DNA of 64,000 nt from Amycolatopsis nalaikhensis (GTDB taxonomy: Bacteria > Actinomycetota > Actinomycetes > Mycobacteriales > Pseudonocardiaceae), in NCBI RefSeq assembly GCF_030264295.1, contig NZ_CP127173.1, forward strand, positions 6,393,501-6,457,500, given 5' to 3'. This document shows positions 15,049 to 23,567 of the stretch, piece after piece; within the stretch, counting starts at the first letter, position 1, and each line of letters opens with the position of its first letter. Below the pieces are notes generated by a model. The model ran no database searches, was not told the origin of the DNA, and saw only the letters and a program-made list of their open reading frames with translations. Both the position numbers and the translations under genes were made by a program.

Positions 15049-15897
15049 ATGTCGTTGACCCCCGCTGACGTGCATAACGTCGCGTTCAGCAAGCCGCCCA
15101 TCGGCAAGAGGGGCTACAACGAGGACGAGGTGGACGCGTTCCTCGACCTGGTGGAGACCGAGCTGGCCCGCTTGATCGAGGACAACAACGAGCTGCGCCA
15201 GCAGATGGAGCAGCTCGACGCCGAGCTCGAGTCGACTCGTAGCGAGCTCGACAGTGTCAAGAACGCGCAGCCCCCGATGCGCGAAGAGCCGTCGCGCCGG
15301 CTGGCGCCGGTGCCGCCGCCCCAGTCCGCCATGGAGCAGACCCAGGCGCACTCGATGGTCGGCGACAGCACGGAGCCGAACGTGCAGGCGGCCAAGGTCC
15401 TGGGCCTGGCCCAGGAGATGGCCGACCGGCTCACCGCCGAGGCGAAGACCGAGTCCGACGGGATGCTGGCCGAGGCCCGCACCAAGTCCGAGCAGCTGCT
15501 CTCGGACGCCCGGGCGAAGTCCGACTCGATGGTGAACGAGGCGCGCACGCGCGTCGACACGATGCTCAACGACGCGCGGACCCGGGCCGAGACGCTGGAG
15601 CGCCAGGCGCGCGACAAGGCGACGACGCTGGAGCGCGAGTCGCAGCGGAAGTACACCGAGACGATGAACAGCCTCAACGCCGAGAAGGGCGGGCTGGGCA
15701 AGAAGATCGAAGAGCTGCGCACGATCGAGCGGGAGTACCGCACGAGGCTGCGCGGGTTCCTCGAGTCCCAGCTGCGCGAGCTCGACGACCGCGGCTCCGC
15801 CGCCCCCGCGTCGGCCTCGTCCGGCTCGGGTTCGTCCTCCGGCTCGTCCAGCGGTGGCCAGGGCTACTCGTTCGGCCCGCGGGCCGAAGCAGGCTGA
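15049..15897 (+). CDS. wag31: DivIVA homologue Wag31
   Basis: A 282-residue coiled-coil scaffold that marks cell poles and directs polar wall growth. The N-terminal DivIVA domain (MSLTPADVHNVAFSKPPIGK, GYNEDEVDAFLDLVE) covers about residues 1-65. A Pro-rich break near 80-95 separates it from a long coiled coil (about 110-245) with repeated E/ARTKSE-type heptads. The tail is Ser/Gly-rich. The gene is essential in mycobacteria and Streptomyces. It ends the division block and is followed by a strong terminator. Confidence 0.97.
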   Translation: MSLTPADVHNVAFSKPPIGKRGYNEDEVDAFLDLVETELARLIEDNNELRQQMEQLDAELESTRSELDSVKNAQPPMREEPSRRLAPVPPPQSAMEQTQAHSMVGDSTEPNVQAAKVLGLAQEMADRLTAEAKTESDGMLAEARTKSEQLLSDARAKSDSMVNEARTRVDTMLNDARTRAETLERQARDKATTLERESQRKYTETMNSLNAEKGGLGKKIEELRTIEREYRTRLRGFLESQLRELDDRGSAAPASASSGSGSSSGSSSGGQGYSFGPRAEAG

Positions 15898-15904
15898 TTT
15901 CGCC

Positions 15905-15936
15905 CGTGGCACACCCCGCTCGTGGGGTGTGCCACG
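15905..15936 (+). terminator. Terminator after wag31
   Basis: CGTGGCACACCCC (15905-15917) and GGGGTGTGCCACG (15924-15936) form a perfect 13-bp stem with a 6-nt loop. It starts 8 nt after the wag31 stop. Confidence 0.85.
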
Positions 15937-16009
15937 GTTCGGAGTCGATCCGGTACCGCACGTGGGCGGGTCGGTCTCCGAACCCGACCCGTTCGTGCTG
16001 TAATTCAGC

Positions 16010-16561
16010 GTGCTCTACATCGTGCTGGTACTGGTACTGGCGGCTCTGGGGTTGCTCGTCACCGCGTTGATCACGGCTTCTTCGCTGTGGGCGTGGGTTT
16101 CCATCGGCCTGTCGGTGCTCGCCGGGGTGCTCCTGGTGCTCGACTGGCTGCGCCGCCGACGCCGGGCCGCGGCTCCCGTCGCCGCTCCGGAGCCGTCCGA
16201 GACCCCTGCCGAAGAAGAGCCCGAGCCCGCGGAACAGACCGTCCTGATCCCGGCGGCGGGTGACCTGGGCGACCCGGCCGACACACCGGAGCCCGAAGCC
16301 GAGCCCGAGCCCGCCGCGTCCCCGGCGGACGAGCCCGAGCCCGGCGTCGAAGAGACGCCGGAGGCCGACGTCGCCGTCCTGGCCGACCTCGAGGACGAAG
16401 TCGTGGTCGTCGACGAGCACCCGCGCTACCACCTGACGACGTGCCCCTGGCTCGGCAGCCGCGAGCGCATCCCGATCGGCGTCGGCGAAGCCCGTCAGCT
16501 GGGCTTCACCCCGTGTGCCCGCTGCGCCCCCGACGCGACCTTGGTGGCCGCGCACAGCTAG
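16010..16561 (+). CDS. Membrane protein with acidic linker and C-terminal Cys/His cluster
   Basis: A 183-residue protein with two transmembrane helices (about residues 2-24 and 27-46), a stop-transfer cluster RRRRR, a Pro/Glu-rich spacer of about 80 residues, and a compact C-terminal module with YHLTTCPWL and GFTPCARC. The H-x3-C ... C-x2-C spacing resembles an Ada-like metal-binding knuckle and would place a zinc site in the cytoplasm. GTG 16010 lies 5 nt after TGTAAT, so it may be leaderless. Its stop interlocks with that of the convergent ArsR gene (CTAG, 16558-16561). Function unknown. Confidence 0.75.
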   Translation: MLYIVLVLVLAALGLLVTALITASSLWAWVSIGLSVLAGVLLVLDWLRRRRRAAAPVAAPEPSETPAEEEPEPAEQTVLIPAAGDLGDPADTPEPEAEPEPAASPADEPEPGVEETPEADVAVLADLEDEVVVVDEHPRYHLTTCPWLGSRERIPIGVGEARQLGFTPCARCAPDATLVAAHS

Positions 16562-17304
16562 GCGGCGAGTTCGCCGATCCCGAGCCGCGTCCGCAGGGCC
16601 TGTTCGCCTTCCGGGGTGAGCCGTAGCGCGCGGTGGGCCTTGACACGCCGCTCGACCCATCCGGCGTCGATGAACCGAGTCGCCATCGCCGCCCCCAGCG
16701 CGCCCGCCAGGTGGTGGCGCTGCTCGCTCCAGTCCAGGCAGAACTTCAGCAGGGGACGGCGCCCCGCCGCGGCCGCGTCGAGGTCCACGCCCAGCGCGGC
16801 GAAGACCGGACCGGCGTTGGCACCGAGCGTGTACGGATGTTCGCTCAACGGAGCCGAAATCCGGTCGCCCGGGCGCCTTCGCGTGTCGGCCGCCCCGGCC
16901 AGCGCGCCTCGCGCCAGCAGTGCCGCCGTGACGGCCACCCCGAGCCGCCCGGCCAGGTGGTCGTAGCACGTCCGGGCCGTGCGCAAGGCCTCCGCGCGCG
17001 TCCCCTCGCGCAGGGACGTCACCGGCTGGGCCGGGGAGAACCGCGCGAGCGTCTCCAGCAGCTCGGCGGTGTCCGGCCCGGCCAGGCGGTAGAACCGGTG
17101 CCGCCCCGACTTCTCCGCCACGACCAGACCGGCGTCCCGCAGCTTCGCCAGGTGCGCGCTGACGCCCTGGGCGGACAGCCGGGCCTCGGCGGCCAGCACG
17201 GACGCCGCCAGCGCGCGGCCGTCGCCGAGCGCGAGCAGCACGCGGACCCGCGCCGGGTCGGCGAACAGCGCGGCCGTGCGGGCGATGTCGGCGTCACCTT
17301 TCAC
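16558..17304 (-). CDS. ArsR-family regulator with C-terminal extension
   Basis: A 248-residue regulator. The N-terminal ArsR winged helix (about residues 1-85) contains ADPARVRVLLALGDGRALAA and a recognition helix in SAQGVSAHLAKLRDAG. A long C-terminal domain follows, with TCYDHLAGRLGVAVTAALL and FCLDWSEQRHHLAGALG, shared with the paralogous regulator at 28562. GTG 17304 was chosen; longer readings run into the divergent gene. It is divergent from an MFS exporter and probably represses it through the 22-bp dyad between them. No metal-binding CxC motif is evident, so the ligand is probably organic. Confidence 0.85.
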   Translation of the reverse strand: MKGDADIARTAALFADPARVRVLLALGDGRALAASVLAAEARLSAQGVSAHLAKLRDAGLVVAEKSGRHRFYRLAGPDTAELLETLARFSPAQPVTSLREGTRAEALRTARTCYDHLAGRLGVAVTAALLARGALAGAADTRRRPGDRISAPLSEHPYTLGANAGPVFAALGVDLDAAAAGRRPLLKFCLDWSEQRHHLAGALGAAMATRFIDAGWVERRVKAHRALRLTPEGEQALRTRLGIGELAA

Positions 17305-17325
17305 CTTCTCAGGATGCCCCGGGCA

Positions 17326-17347
17326 CACTTCCAGCCAAACGGAAGTG
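17326..17347. promoter_or_regulatory. Candidate ArsR operator
   Basis: CACTTCC-agccaaac-GGAAGTG is a perfect inverted repeat with 7-bp arms and an 8-nt spacer. It is centred between the divergent ArsR and MFS genes. Confidence 0.6.
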
Positions 17348-17368
17348 TTCGCGCGGTCCACTGGGGAC

Positions 17369-18673
17369 ATGCGATCCGCACTCCTGGTCACCATGTGCGC
17401 CGGCATGTTCCTGGTGCAGCTGGACGTCACGGTCGTGAACGTGGCCCTGCCCGCGATCGGCGCGGGCCTGCACGCCGGGCTCGCCGCGCAGCAGTGGGTG
17501 GTCGACGGCTATTCCGTGGTCCTGGCGGCGTTCCTGCTCACCGGCGGCGCACTCGGCGACGTCTTCGGGCACCGCCGGGTCGTCCTCGCGGGCTTCGGGC
17601 TCTTCGGCGCGGCGTCGGCGGTGTGCGGGCTGGCCTCGTCCGCACCATGGCTGGTCGCCGCCCGCGCCGGACAGGGGCTGGGCGCGGCGTTGCTGCTGCC
17701 GGGCACGCTCGCGGTGATCACGAACGCCTACCCGCGGCCCGCCGAACGGGCCCGGGCCCTCGGGATCTGGGCCGGGGTGTCGGCACTGGCGCTGTCGGCG
17801 GGCCCGGTCCTGGGCGGCGCGGTGGTCTCGGCGGCGGGCTGGCGGCCAGTGTTTTGGCTGAACGTCCCGGTGGTCGTGGCGGCCGCCGTCGCGACCCGGT
17901 GGCTCGTGCCCGGCGGTGACCGGGTCCGCGGGCGGCGGGTCGACGTCGCCGGGGTCGCCACGGCCGTGCCCGCCCTCGGCGCCGGCGTCTACGCGGTCAT
18001 CGGCGGCAGCGTCGTGGCCGGGGTGGTCGCGATCGCGTTGCTGGCGGCGTTTCTGGTGGTGGAGCGGCGGTCGCCGGACCCGATGCTGCCGCTGGACGTC
18101 GCCCGGCGGACGGCGAGCCCGAACTTCGTGGCGGCGTCGATGAACTTCGTCGGGATCGGCGCGATCCTGGTGCTGACGCTGTACTTGCAGGGCGTGCGGC
18201 ACGCGTCGGCGCTGGCGGCGGGACTCGCCGTGCTGCCGTTGTTCGGGCCGCTGTCGGTACTGGCACCGGTGGCGGGCCGGTTGACCGGCCGCTTCGGGCC
18301 GCGGCCGCTGATGGCGGCCGGGCTCGCGCTCGGCGCCCTAGGGATGCTGAACCTGGTGCTGCTCAACGGAAACAGCGGGTACGCGGCGTTGCTGCCGACG
18401 TTGCTGGGACTCGGCGTCGGGATGGGCCTGCTGACGACGGCCGTGGTGACGGCGGCCGTGGGCGGGATCCCGCCGGAGCGGGCGGGCGTGGCGAGCGGGA
18501 TCAACAACACGGCGCGCCAGGCCGGGGGAGCGCTGGGCGTGGCGGTGCTGGGTGCGCTCGTGGGCGAGCCGGGCGGCGGGTTCTTGGCGGGCCTGCACGA
18601 AGTGGGCTGGGTGGCGGGCGCGTTGTGGCTGGTGGCGCTCGGCGTGACCCTGATGGCGGTGCGAACGTCTTGA
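17369..18673 (+). CDS. DHA2-type MFS drug efflux transporter
   Basis: A 434-residue multidrug transporter of the EmrB/QacA-like MFS branch. The first helix carries the family sequence LVQLDVTVVNVALPAIG, and motif C appears as ALSAGPVLGG. At least 12 hydrophobic segments are visible. ATG 17369 is the start nearest the dyad operator; upstream in-frame codons would overlap it and the divergent gene. It is probably derepressed by its ligand through the ArsR regulator. A hairpin follows directly and separates it from the convergent TPR gene. The substrate is unknown. Confidence 0.88.
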   Translation: MRSALLVTMCAGMFLVQLDVTVVNVALPAIGAGLHAGLAAQQWVVDGYSVVLAAFLLTGGALGDVFGHRRVVLAGFGLFGAASAVCGLASSAPWLVAARAGQGLGAALLLPGTLAVITNAYPRPAERARALGIWAGVSALALSAGPVLGGAVVSAAGWRPVFWLNVPVVVAAAVATRWLVPGGDRVRGRRVDVAGVATAVPALGAGVYAVIGGSVVAGVVAIALLAAFLVVERRSPDPMLPLDVARRTASPNFVAASMNFVGIGAILVLTLYLQGVRHASALAAGLAVLPLFGPLSVLAPVAGRLTGRFGPRPLMAAGLALGALGMLNLVLLNGNSGYAALLPTLLGLGVGMGLLTTAVVTAAVGGIPPERAGVASGINNTARQAGGALGVAVLGALVGEPGGGFLAGLHEVGWVAGALWLVALGVTLMAVRTS

Positions 18674-18714
18674 ATGACTCATTCAGGGCTTGGGAGGTCC
18701 TGAATGAGTCATTC
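18672..18714. terminator. Bidirectional terminator from paired TGAATGA palindromes
   Basis: GAATGACTCATTCAGG (18672-18687) and CCTGAATGAGTCATTC (18699-18714) pair over 16 bp, and each arm is also nearly self-complementary. It lies between the convergent MFS and TPR genes. Confidence 0.8.
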
Positions 18715-18722
18715 GAGACGCG

Positions 18723-21428
18723 TCAGCCCGCTAGCTCCCCGAGCAACGCCTCGATGTCCGCGCGCTGGCCCTCGGCCTCGTCGGGCAGCCGGGACAGGGC
18801 CGCCGTCAACACTTCCCGCGCGTCCGCGTCCTTGCCCAGGTCGCGCAACAGGCGTCCACAAAGGACATCCGCGGCGACGGCCGGGCCGTCGGCCCCCATC
18901 TCCCGCAACGCCTCGGCCGCCGCCTTCGCGCGCGGCAACGCCTCCGCCGGACGCTCCAGGTTCGCCAGCAGCCGCGCACCGTCGTAGTCCGTCAACGCCT
19001 TCTCCCAGGCGAACTCCGGCCCCTCGCCGGTGACCGCGTCGGCCGTCGCCATGGCCTCCTCGGCCCGCTCGGGCGAAGCCGCCCACAGCCACGACAACGC
19101 CGCCCGCCGCCGGTTGCGCAGCTCATCCGCGGGCAGCCCGACCGCGTGGAACCGGTCCGCCGCCGAAGAGAACCCGGCCGCCGCCTCGGCGTCGCGGTCG
19201 AGGCCGTCGAGGGCCTCCGCGCGGGTCTGGGCCGCCTGGCCCGCCGCGGCTTCGTTGCCCGCTTCCGCGAACAGCTCCGTCACCGCCGCGAGCAGCTCCA
19301 CCGCCTGCTCCGGCCGGTCCAGCGCGCGGTACGCCTGCGCCAGCAGGTACCGCCCGCGCGCCAGCTTGTGCGTGGCCCCGATCCGCTCCAGCACGGCTTC
19401 CGCGTCCTCGACGGCTTCGGCCGCCTCTTCCGGGCGGTCCAGGTCCAGGTACGCGGCCGCGAGGTCGACTCGGGTCAGCGCGGCGTCGGCGGCGGAGCCG
19501 AGTGCGTCGAACCCGTCGACCGCGGCGCGGAACGCGGCCGCGGCGTCCTCGAGCCGGCCCAGGCTCGCGGCCAGGTGCGCGCGCAGCTGGTGCAGCCCGG
19601 CCCAGCCGTCCAGATCGGTGGCCGGGTCGATCGTGGCCGCCTCGGCGAGCGCGCCTTCCTGGTCACCGAGCCCGGCGCGGAACCGGACGCCCAGCACCCG
19701 CGCGCTCGCCGCCCGCTCCGGCGACCCGGCCTCCGCGTACCGCGCCGCCGCTTCCGCCGTCAGCTCGATCGCCCCGGGCAGGTCGTGCTGGTTCGCCAGC
19801 ACCAGCGCCCGGCGTTGCAGCCACATGCCCGTCAGCTCGGGGGTGGCCCGTGCGGGGTCACCGGCCCGCGCCAAGACCTCGGCGGTGGCGTCGAGGTCCT
19901 GGCGGGCGAAGTGGAGGACCGCCAGCCGCAGCAGGGCGCGGGCGTGGTCGGCGGGGGTGCCGATCGCCGCGAGCCGCGCCGCCGACGCTTCGAGCTCCTC
20001 GATCGCGTCCGGGCGGTCCGAACCCAGCGCCGAGAACAGGATCTCCTTGCCCCGCGCGGCTTCCGCCTCGACGGCGTCCCCGGCTTCGGCGAACAGCTCG
20101 GCCACCCGCGCGAACCCGCGGCTCGCCGCTTCCAGATCGGTGTTCACCACGGCGTCCACCCGCGCGGCCTCCCGCCGGGCCAGCAGCGCGCCCGACGGCT
20201 CGGGGCACAGCTCGTCGAACCGGGCCCAGACCCCGTCCGCCGACCGGCCCAGCCGGGACTCGCGCTCGGCCAGGTCGGCCAGCTCCGCCGGGGACTCCGG
20301 GAGGGACACGGCGGGCGCCGGCACCGGGACGGGCGCCGGGGTCCCGGCCAGCGGCAGGTGCTCGACCAGCGGTTCGGCGGCCAGCAGCGCGCGGATCCGG
20401 GCACCCTGCTCGGCCGTGCCGTTGCGCGCGTCGAACCGGGCGGCCACGGCCAGCGCGCGCTCGCTCAGCTCGTCCCGCAGCGCGGCCACCGTGGTCGCGC
20501 CGACCGGGGCGGCGCCGTGCCCGCTCTCGGCCACCAGCCGCAAGGTCAACGCGGCCGCGGCGGCGAACTCCTGCTCCGCGTACGGCGTCGGCGGCGCCTC
20601 CAGCCAGCCGAGGTGCCGCTCGACGAGGTCGAGGCCGCGGGCGTGGTTCCCGGTCAGCGCGCAGAACGCGACGTGGGTGGCGACGGCCTGCAGCTGCGCC
20701 GGGTCGTGCCGCATCGCCCGGTACGCGCGGCGGTGCGCCTTGGCGGCGTCCTCGTACCGTCCGATGTGGACGTACGGGAGGAGCAGGTCGGTCAGGATGT
20801 GCTGCGGCTGCTCGACGCAGGTGAATTCGCCGCCCAGCACGGGCTCGGCGACCTGGACCGCGTCGGCGTGCCGGCCCAGCCAGCTCAGGTGCGCGACCTT
20901 GTCGCCCGGCTCGCAGCCGACGCAGTCGGACATCTCGCCGCGGGGCGCGGCCGACCACAGCCGGTACTGCTCGGCGGCGGTTTCGCGGTCACCGACGTGC
21001 CGGGCGAGCATCGCGCGGTACTGGTGCACCGGGTTCATCGAATACCCCGCCGCGCGGTAGCGGCGTTCCATGTCGTCGAGCACCGCCCGGGTCCGCTCGA
21101 GCGGCATCTCCGGGAAGCAGGTCATCGACGAGACCATGAACTTGAAGAACCAGTGCAGGTTGTGGTTCCAGTGCGGGTCGGCCTCGCCGCGGTCGTGCAC
21201 CGCGAGGCACCAGGCGAACGGCACGAACGCCTTCGCGGGCTCGCCGCCCTGCTGGTAGGCGCGGGTGAGGAAGATCCGGGCGGCGTACCGCAGCTCGGGC
21301 GCGCCGAGGGCGTCGACGTCCCGGAGCACGGTCTCCAGTGCGGCGATCCGGGCGCGGCCGTGCGGCAGCCGCTCGGTGGCCCACAGCCGGTCCCACAGCT
21401 CCTGCGCTTCGGCGGCCGGCGCGGTCAT
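18723..21428 (-). CDS. Large TPR-repeat protein coupled to HSP90-family gene
   Basis: A 901-residue soluble protein that is almost entirely alpha-helical and Ala/Glu/Leu-rich, with tetratricopeptide-like units. The clearest lie in the C-terminal 450 residues (for example RYLLAQAYRALDRPEQAVEL and AAAYLDLDRPEEAAEAVED). The N-terminal 300 residues are less regular and contain Trp/His-rich helices (DPHWNHNLHWFFKFM) and a Cys cluster (SDCVGCEPGDK). It begins at ATG 21428, overlapping the HSP90-family stop by 4 nt (ATGA), so the proteins are made together. A TPR scaffold working with that ATPase is the natural reading. No enzyme domain is seen. Confidence 0.82.
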   Translation of the reverse strand: MTAPAAEAQELWDRLWATERLPHGRARIAALETVLRDVDALGAPELRYAARIFLTRAYQQGGEPAKAFVPFAWCLAVHDRGEADPHWNHNLHWFFKFMVSSMTCFPEMPLERTRAVLDDMERRYRAAGYSMNPVHQYRAMLARHVGDRETAAEQYRLWSAAPRGEMSDCVGCEPGDKVAHLSWLGRHADAVQVAEPVLGGEFTCVEQPQHILTDLLLPYVHIGRYEDAAKAHRRAYRAMRHDPAQLQAVATHVAFCALTGNHARGLDLVERHLGWLEAPPTPYAEQEFAAAAALTLRLVAESGHGAAPVGATTVAALRDELSERALAVAARFDARNGTAEQGARIRALLAAEPLVEHLPLAGTPAPVPVPAPAVSLPESPAELADLAERESRLGRSADGVWARFDELCPEPSGALLARREAARVDAVVNTDLEAASRGFARVAELFAEAGDAVEAEAARGKEILFSALGSDRPDAIEELEASAARLAAIGTPADHARALLRLAVLHFARQDLDATAEVLARAGDPARATPELTGMWLQRRALVLANQHDLPGAIELTAEAAARYAEAGSPERAASARVLGVRFRAGLGDQEGALAEAATIDPATDLDGWAGLHQLRAHLAASLGRLEDAAAAFRAAVDGFDALGSAADAALTRVDLAAAYLDLDRPEEAAEAVEDAEAVLERIGATHKLARGRYLLAQAYRALDRPEQAVELLAAVTELFAEAGNEAAAGQAAQTRAEALDGLDRDAEAAAGFSSAADRFHAVGLPADELRNRRRAALSWLWAASPERAEEAMATADAVTGEGPEFAWEKALTDYDGARLLANLERPAEALPRAKAAAEALREMGADGPAVAADVLCGRLLRDLGKDADAREVLTAALSRLPDEAEGQRADIEALLGELAG

Positions 21429-23194
21429 CGGGTCTCCTCTTCGGGGACGGCCTGCTCCAGCAGGCCGAGGAACGAACGGTTCAGCAGTGCGGCGTCGGCC
21501 GGCCGGATCGGGTGCCTGCCGAACAGCAGCGCCTGGCCGTAGAGCGACTCGACGGCCAGCCCGAGCAGCGTGTCGTCCTCGAGCCGGCTGATCCGCCGCA
21601 CCAGCGGGTTGCGGTGGTTGAGCACCAGCTGCGGCCGGTCGTCGGCCGGCTTTTCGAACGCCGAGAGCACGCCCGCCCACAGCTCGTCGACCTGGTCCTT
21701 GGTGGCCTTCAGCTCGCCGGCGAACGCGGCGGCCCGGTCCAGCAGGTACAGCACCGGCAGGCTCGACGGCTGGAACTCCCGCAGCACCACCTCGCAGCCC
21801 AGCCGGTCGAGGTGGCGTTGCGCGGCCGCGACGAACGGCCGGGTGGCCAGCGCGGTGGCGCTGTCGAGCTCGGCGAACGCCGTGGTGAGGTCGCTCGGGT
21901 CGAGCCGGGTCACGGTCAGGTCCGGTTCGAGCGCCCGCATCCGCTCGGCCAGCTCGCTGTCGTAGGTGTAGCCGCCGTTGATCACGGCGATGTCCTGCGC
22001 GGCCGCCACCCCGGCCAGCTGCTGGAACTCGTCGGTGGTGGCGCAGTAGCGCAGCAGCCCGTAGCGGCCGCGGAACTCGGCCATGGTCATCCGGCCGACG
22101 TTGGTCTCCACCGGCCACCACTGATCGACCAGCCGCAGCATCTCGTCGTCGTGCAGGGCGAGGGCCTTGACGCCGAGGTGGTGGATGCCGAGGAAGCGGT
22201 TCAGCCGGTCGGGCGCGGTCCGCGCCAGCCCGGTGAGCCAGCCGCGCAGCTGATCGCCGAGCGCCTCGCGCGTGGCGTCCAGCTGGCCGTCGTCGTAAAG
22301 CGCTTCCCGGCCCGCCGTCGGCCGCAGCTCGCCCGCGTCGACGACGCAGCGGGCGAAGAACGCCCAGTCCGGCAGCAGCCCCGGCGCGTTCTCCGCGAGC
22401 AGCATCCGCTTGAGGTAGACGCGGTGGCCGCCGTGCTCGGCCGGGCTGGCCGGGAACGGCAGCACGTAGGCCACGCCGGTCAGCCCGGCGGCGGGCACGT
22501 CCAGCTCGACGACGTCGAACGGCGTGAAGCCGAGGGTGTCCTGGGCGTAGCCGACGAGGTCGGCCTGCCGCTGCCCCGGCGCGCGGTCGTCGCGCGCCCA
22601 CGGCACCGGGGTGGTGACCGGGCGGCCGTCGACGGTGATCCCGAACGGCAGCATCGAGCCGTAGAGCGTCGCCAGCTCGGCGACGGTGGCGGGCGCGAAC
22701 CACTCCTCGGCGCCGGGCCGCGCGTGGAGGGTGACCGTCGTGCCCGCGGTGTCCCGTTCGCCGGGTTCGATGGCGTAGGTGCCGTCGGAGCGGCCCGTCC
22801 ACGCGACGGCCGGGCCGCCGCCCGCGGAGCGCGTCACGACGCGCACCTCGTCGGCGACGAGGAACGCCGACAGCAGCCCGATCCCGAACTGGCCGAGGAA
22901 CTCGTGCCGCTGGAAGCCCAGTTCGTCCCGCTTGGAGCTCCGGCCGATCGTCGCGAGCAGCTCGTGCACCTGGGCCTCGGTGAGGCCGATCCCGGTGTCG
23001 GTCACGCGCAGGACCCCGTCGCCCACCTCGAGCGCGATCTCCGCGGGCGCGCCGGGGTCGCCGGCGCGGCGTGCGGTCACCGCGTCGACGGCGTTCTGCA
23101 TCAGCTCCCGCACGTACACGCGCGGGCTCGAATAGAGGTGGCGGCTGAGCAGGTCGACGACCCCGCGAAGATCCACCTGGAAAGTGCGGCTCAC
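21425..23194 (-). CDS. HSP90-family GHKL ATPase, short divergent form
   Basis: A 589-residue protein with an N-terminal HSP90-type GHKL ATPase. The Mg/ATP motif is Glu30/Asn34/Asp37 (RELMQNAVDAV), then VTDTGIGL (Asp66), IGRSSKR, and GQFGIGLLSAFLVAD at 101-115. The middle domain is recognisable (HRVYLKRMLLAENAPGLLPD). The C-terminal third is shorter and divergent compared with canonical HtpG and lacks an MEEVD tail. GTG 23194 fits the family start MSRTFQVDLRG; longer readings overlap the ileS leader. It is coupled to the 901-residue TPR gene, suggesting a dedicated chaperone/co-chaperone pair. Confidence 0.85.
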   Translation of the reverse strand: MSRTFQVDLRGVVDLLSRHLYSSPRVYVRELMQNAVDAVTARRAGDPGAPAEIALEVGDGVLRVTDTGIGLTEAQVHELLATIGRSSKRDELGFQRHEFLGQFGIGLLSAFLVADEVRVVTRSAGGGPAVAWTGRSDGTYAIEPGERDTAGTTVTLHARPGAEEWFAPATVAELATLYGSMLPFGITVDGRPVTTPVPWARDDRAPGQRQADLVGYAQDTLGFTPFDVVELDVPAAGLTGVAYVLPFPASPAEHGGHRVYLKRMLLAENAPGLLPDWAFFARCVVDAGELRPTAGREALYDDGQLDATREALGDQLRGWLTGLARTAPDRLNRFLGIHHLGVKALALHDDEMLRLVDQWWPVETNVGRMTMAEFRGRYGLLRYCATTDEFQQLAGVAAAQDIAVINGGYTYDSELAERMRALEPDLTVTRLDPSDLTTAFAELDSATALATRPFVAAAQRHLDRLGCEVVLREFQPSSLPVLYLLDRAAAFAGELKATKDQVDELWAGVLSAFEKPADDRPQLVLNHRNPLVRRISRLEDDTLLGLAVESLYGQALLFGRHPIRPADAALLNRSFLGLLEQAVPEEETR

Positions 23195-23337
23195 CGTGAA
23201 TGTTCCCCCGTGGTTTCCCGGCCGCGAAGGACTTCTACGGCGCTGAGGCATGCTAATGGGTGATCGCCGCGGCGGTCTCCTTCGTTTCCGCCCGCCCTCG
23301 TGACAACCCGGTTGCGCGGGCCCGTTAATCTGGAGGG

Positions 23338-23567
23338 CAACACGGCGTCGATCCGGCATCACCGGGGAGCCTCCGGAAGAACCGAGCGTCACCGCTCTCA
23401 GTAGAACCGGACGGGTGCGGCCCGTGACAGCCGTCGAACGAAGTGGCCCGTGCGAACGGGCAAGCGGGGTGGTACCGCGGAACGCCGGAAGGTGTCTCGT
23501 CCCCGTGTGGGTGACCGGTGCGGGAGCCGGTCGTCCGTACGCGAGCGACGAACCGAGGAGCACCCGG
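23338..23567 (+). promoter_or_regulatory. ileS T-box riboswitch leader
   Basis: The 5' region of ileS has the features of an actinobacterial short-stem-I T-box leader. These are an Ile triplet ATC in the specifier area (23351 or 23358), the conserved block CACCGGGGAGCCTCCGGAAG, and the T-box core TGGTACCGCGG around 23470-23480. TAATCT at 23326-23331 is a possible -10. Such leaders sense uncharged tRNA-Ile and usually act on translation by sequestering the ribosome-binding site. Aptamer ends are approximate. Confidence 0.88.

Noticed and set aside
18723..22802. A continuous minus-strand frame of 1359 codons covering the TPR gene and most of the HSP90-family gene
   Set aside because: Upstream of ATG 21428 the translation is an Ala/Arg/Pro/Gly-rich shadow of the HSP90-family gene, whose own frame has clear GHKL motifs. 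Only the TPR part is real.
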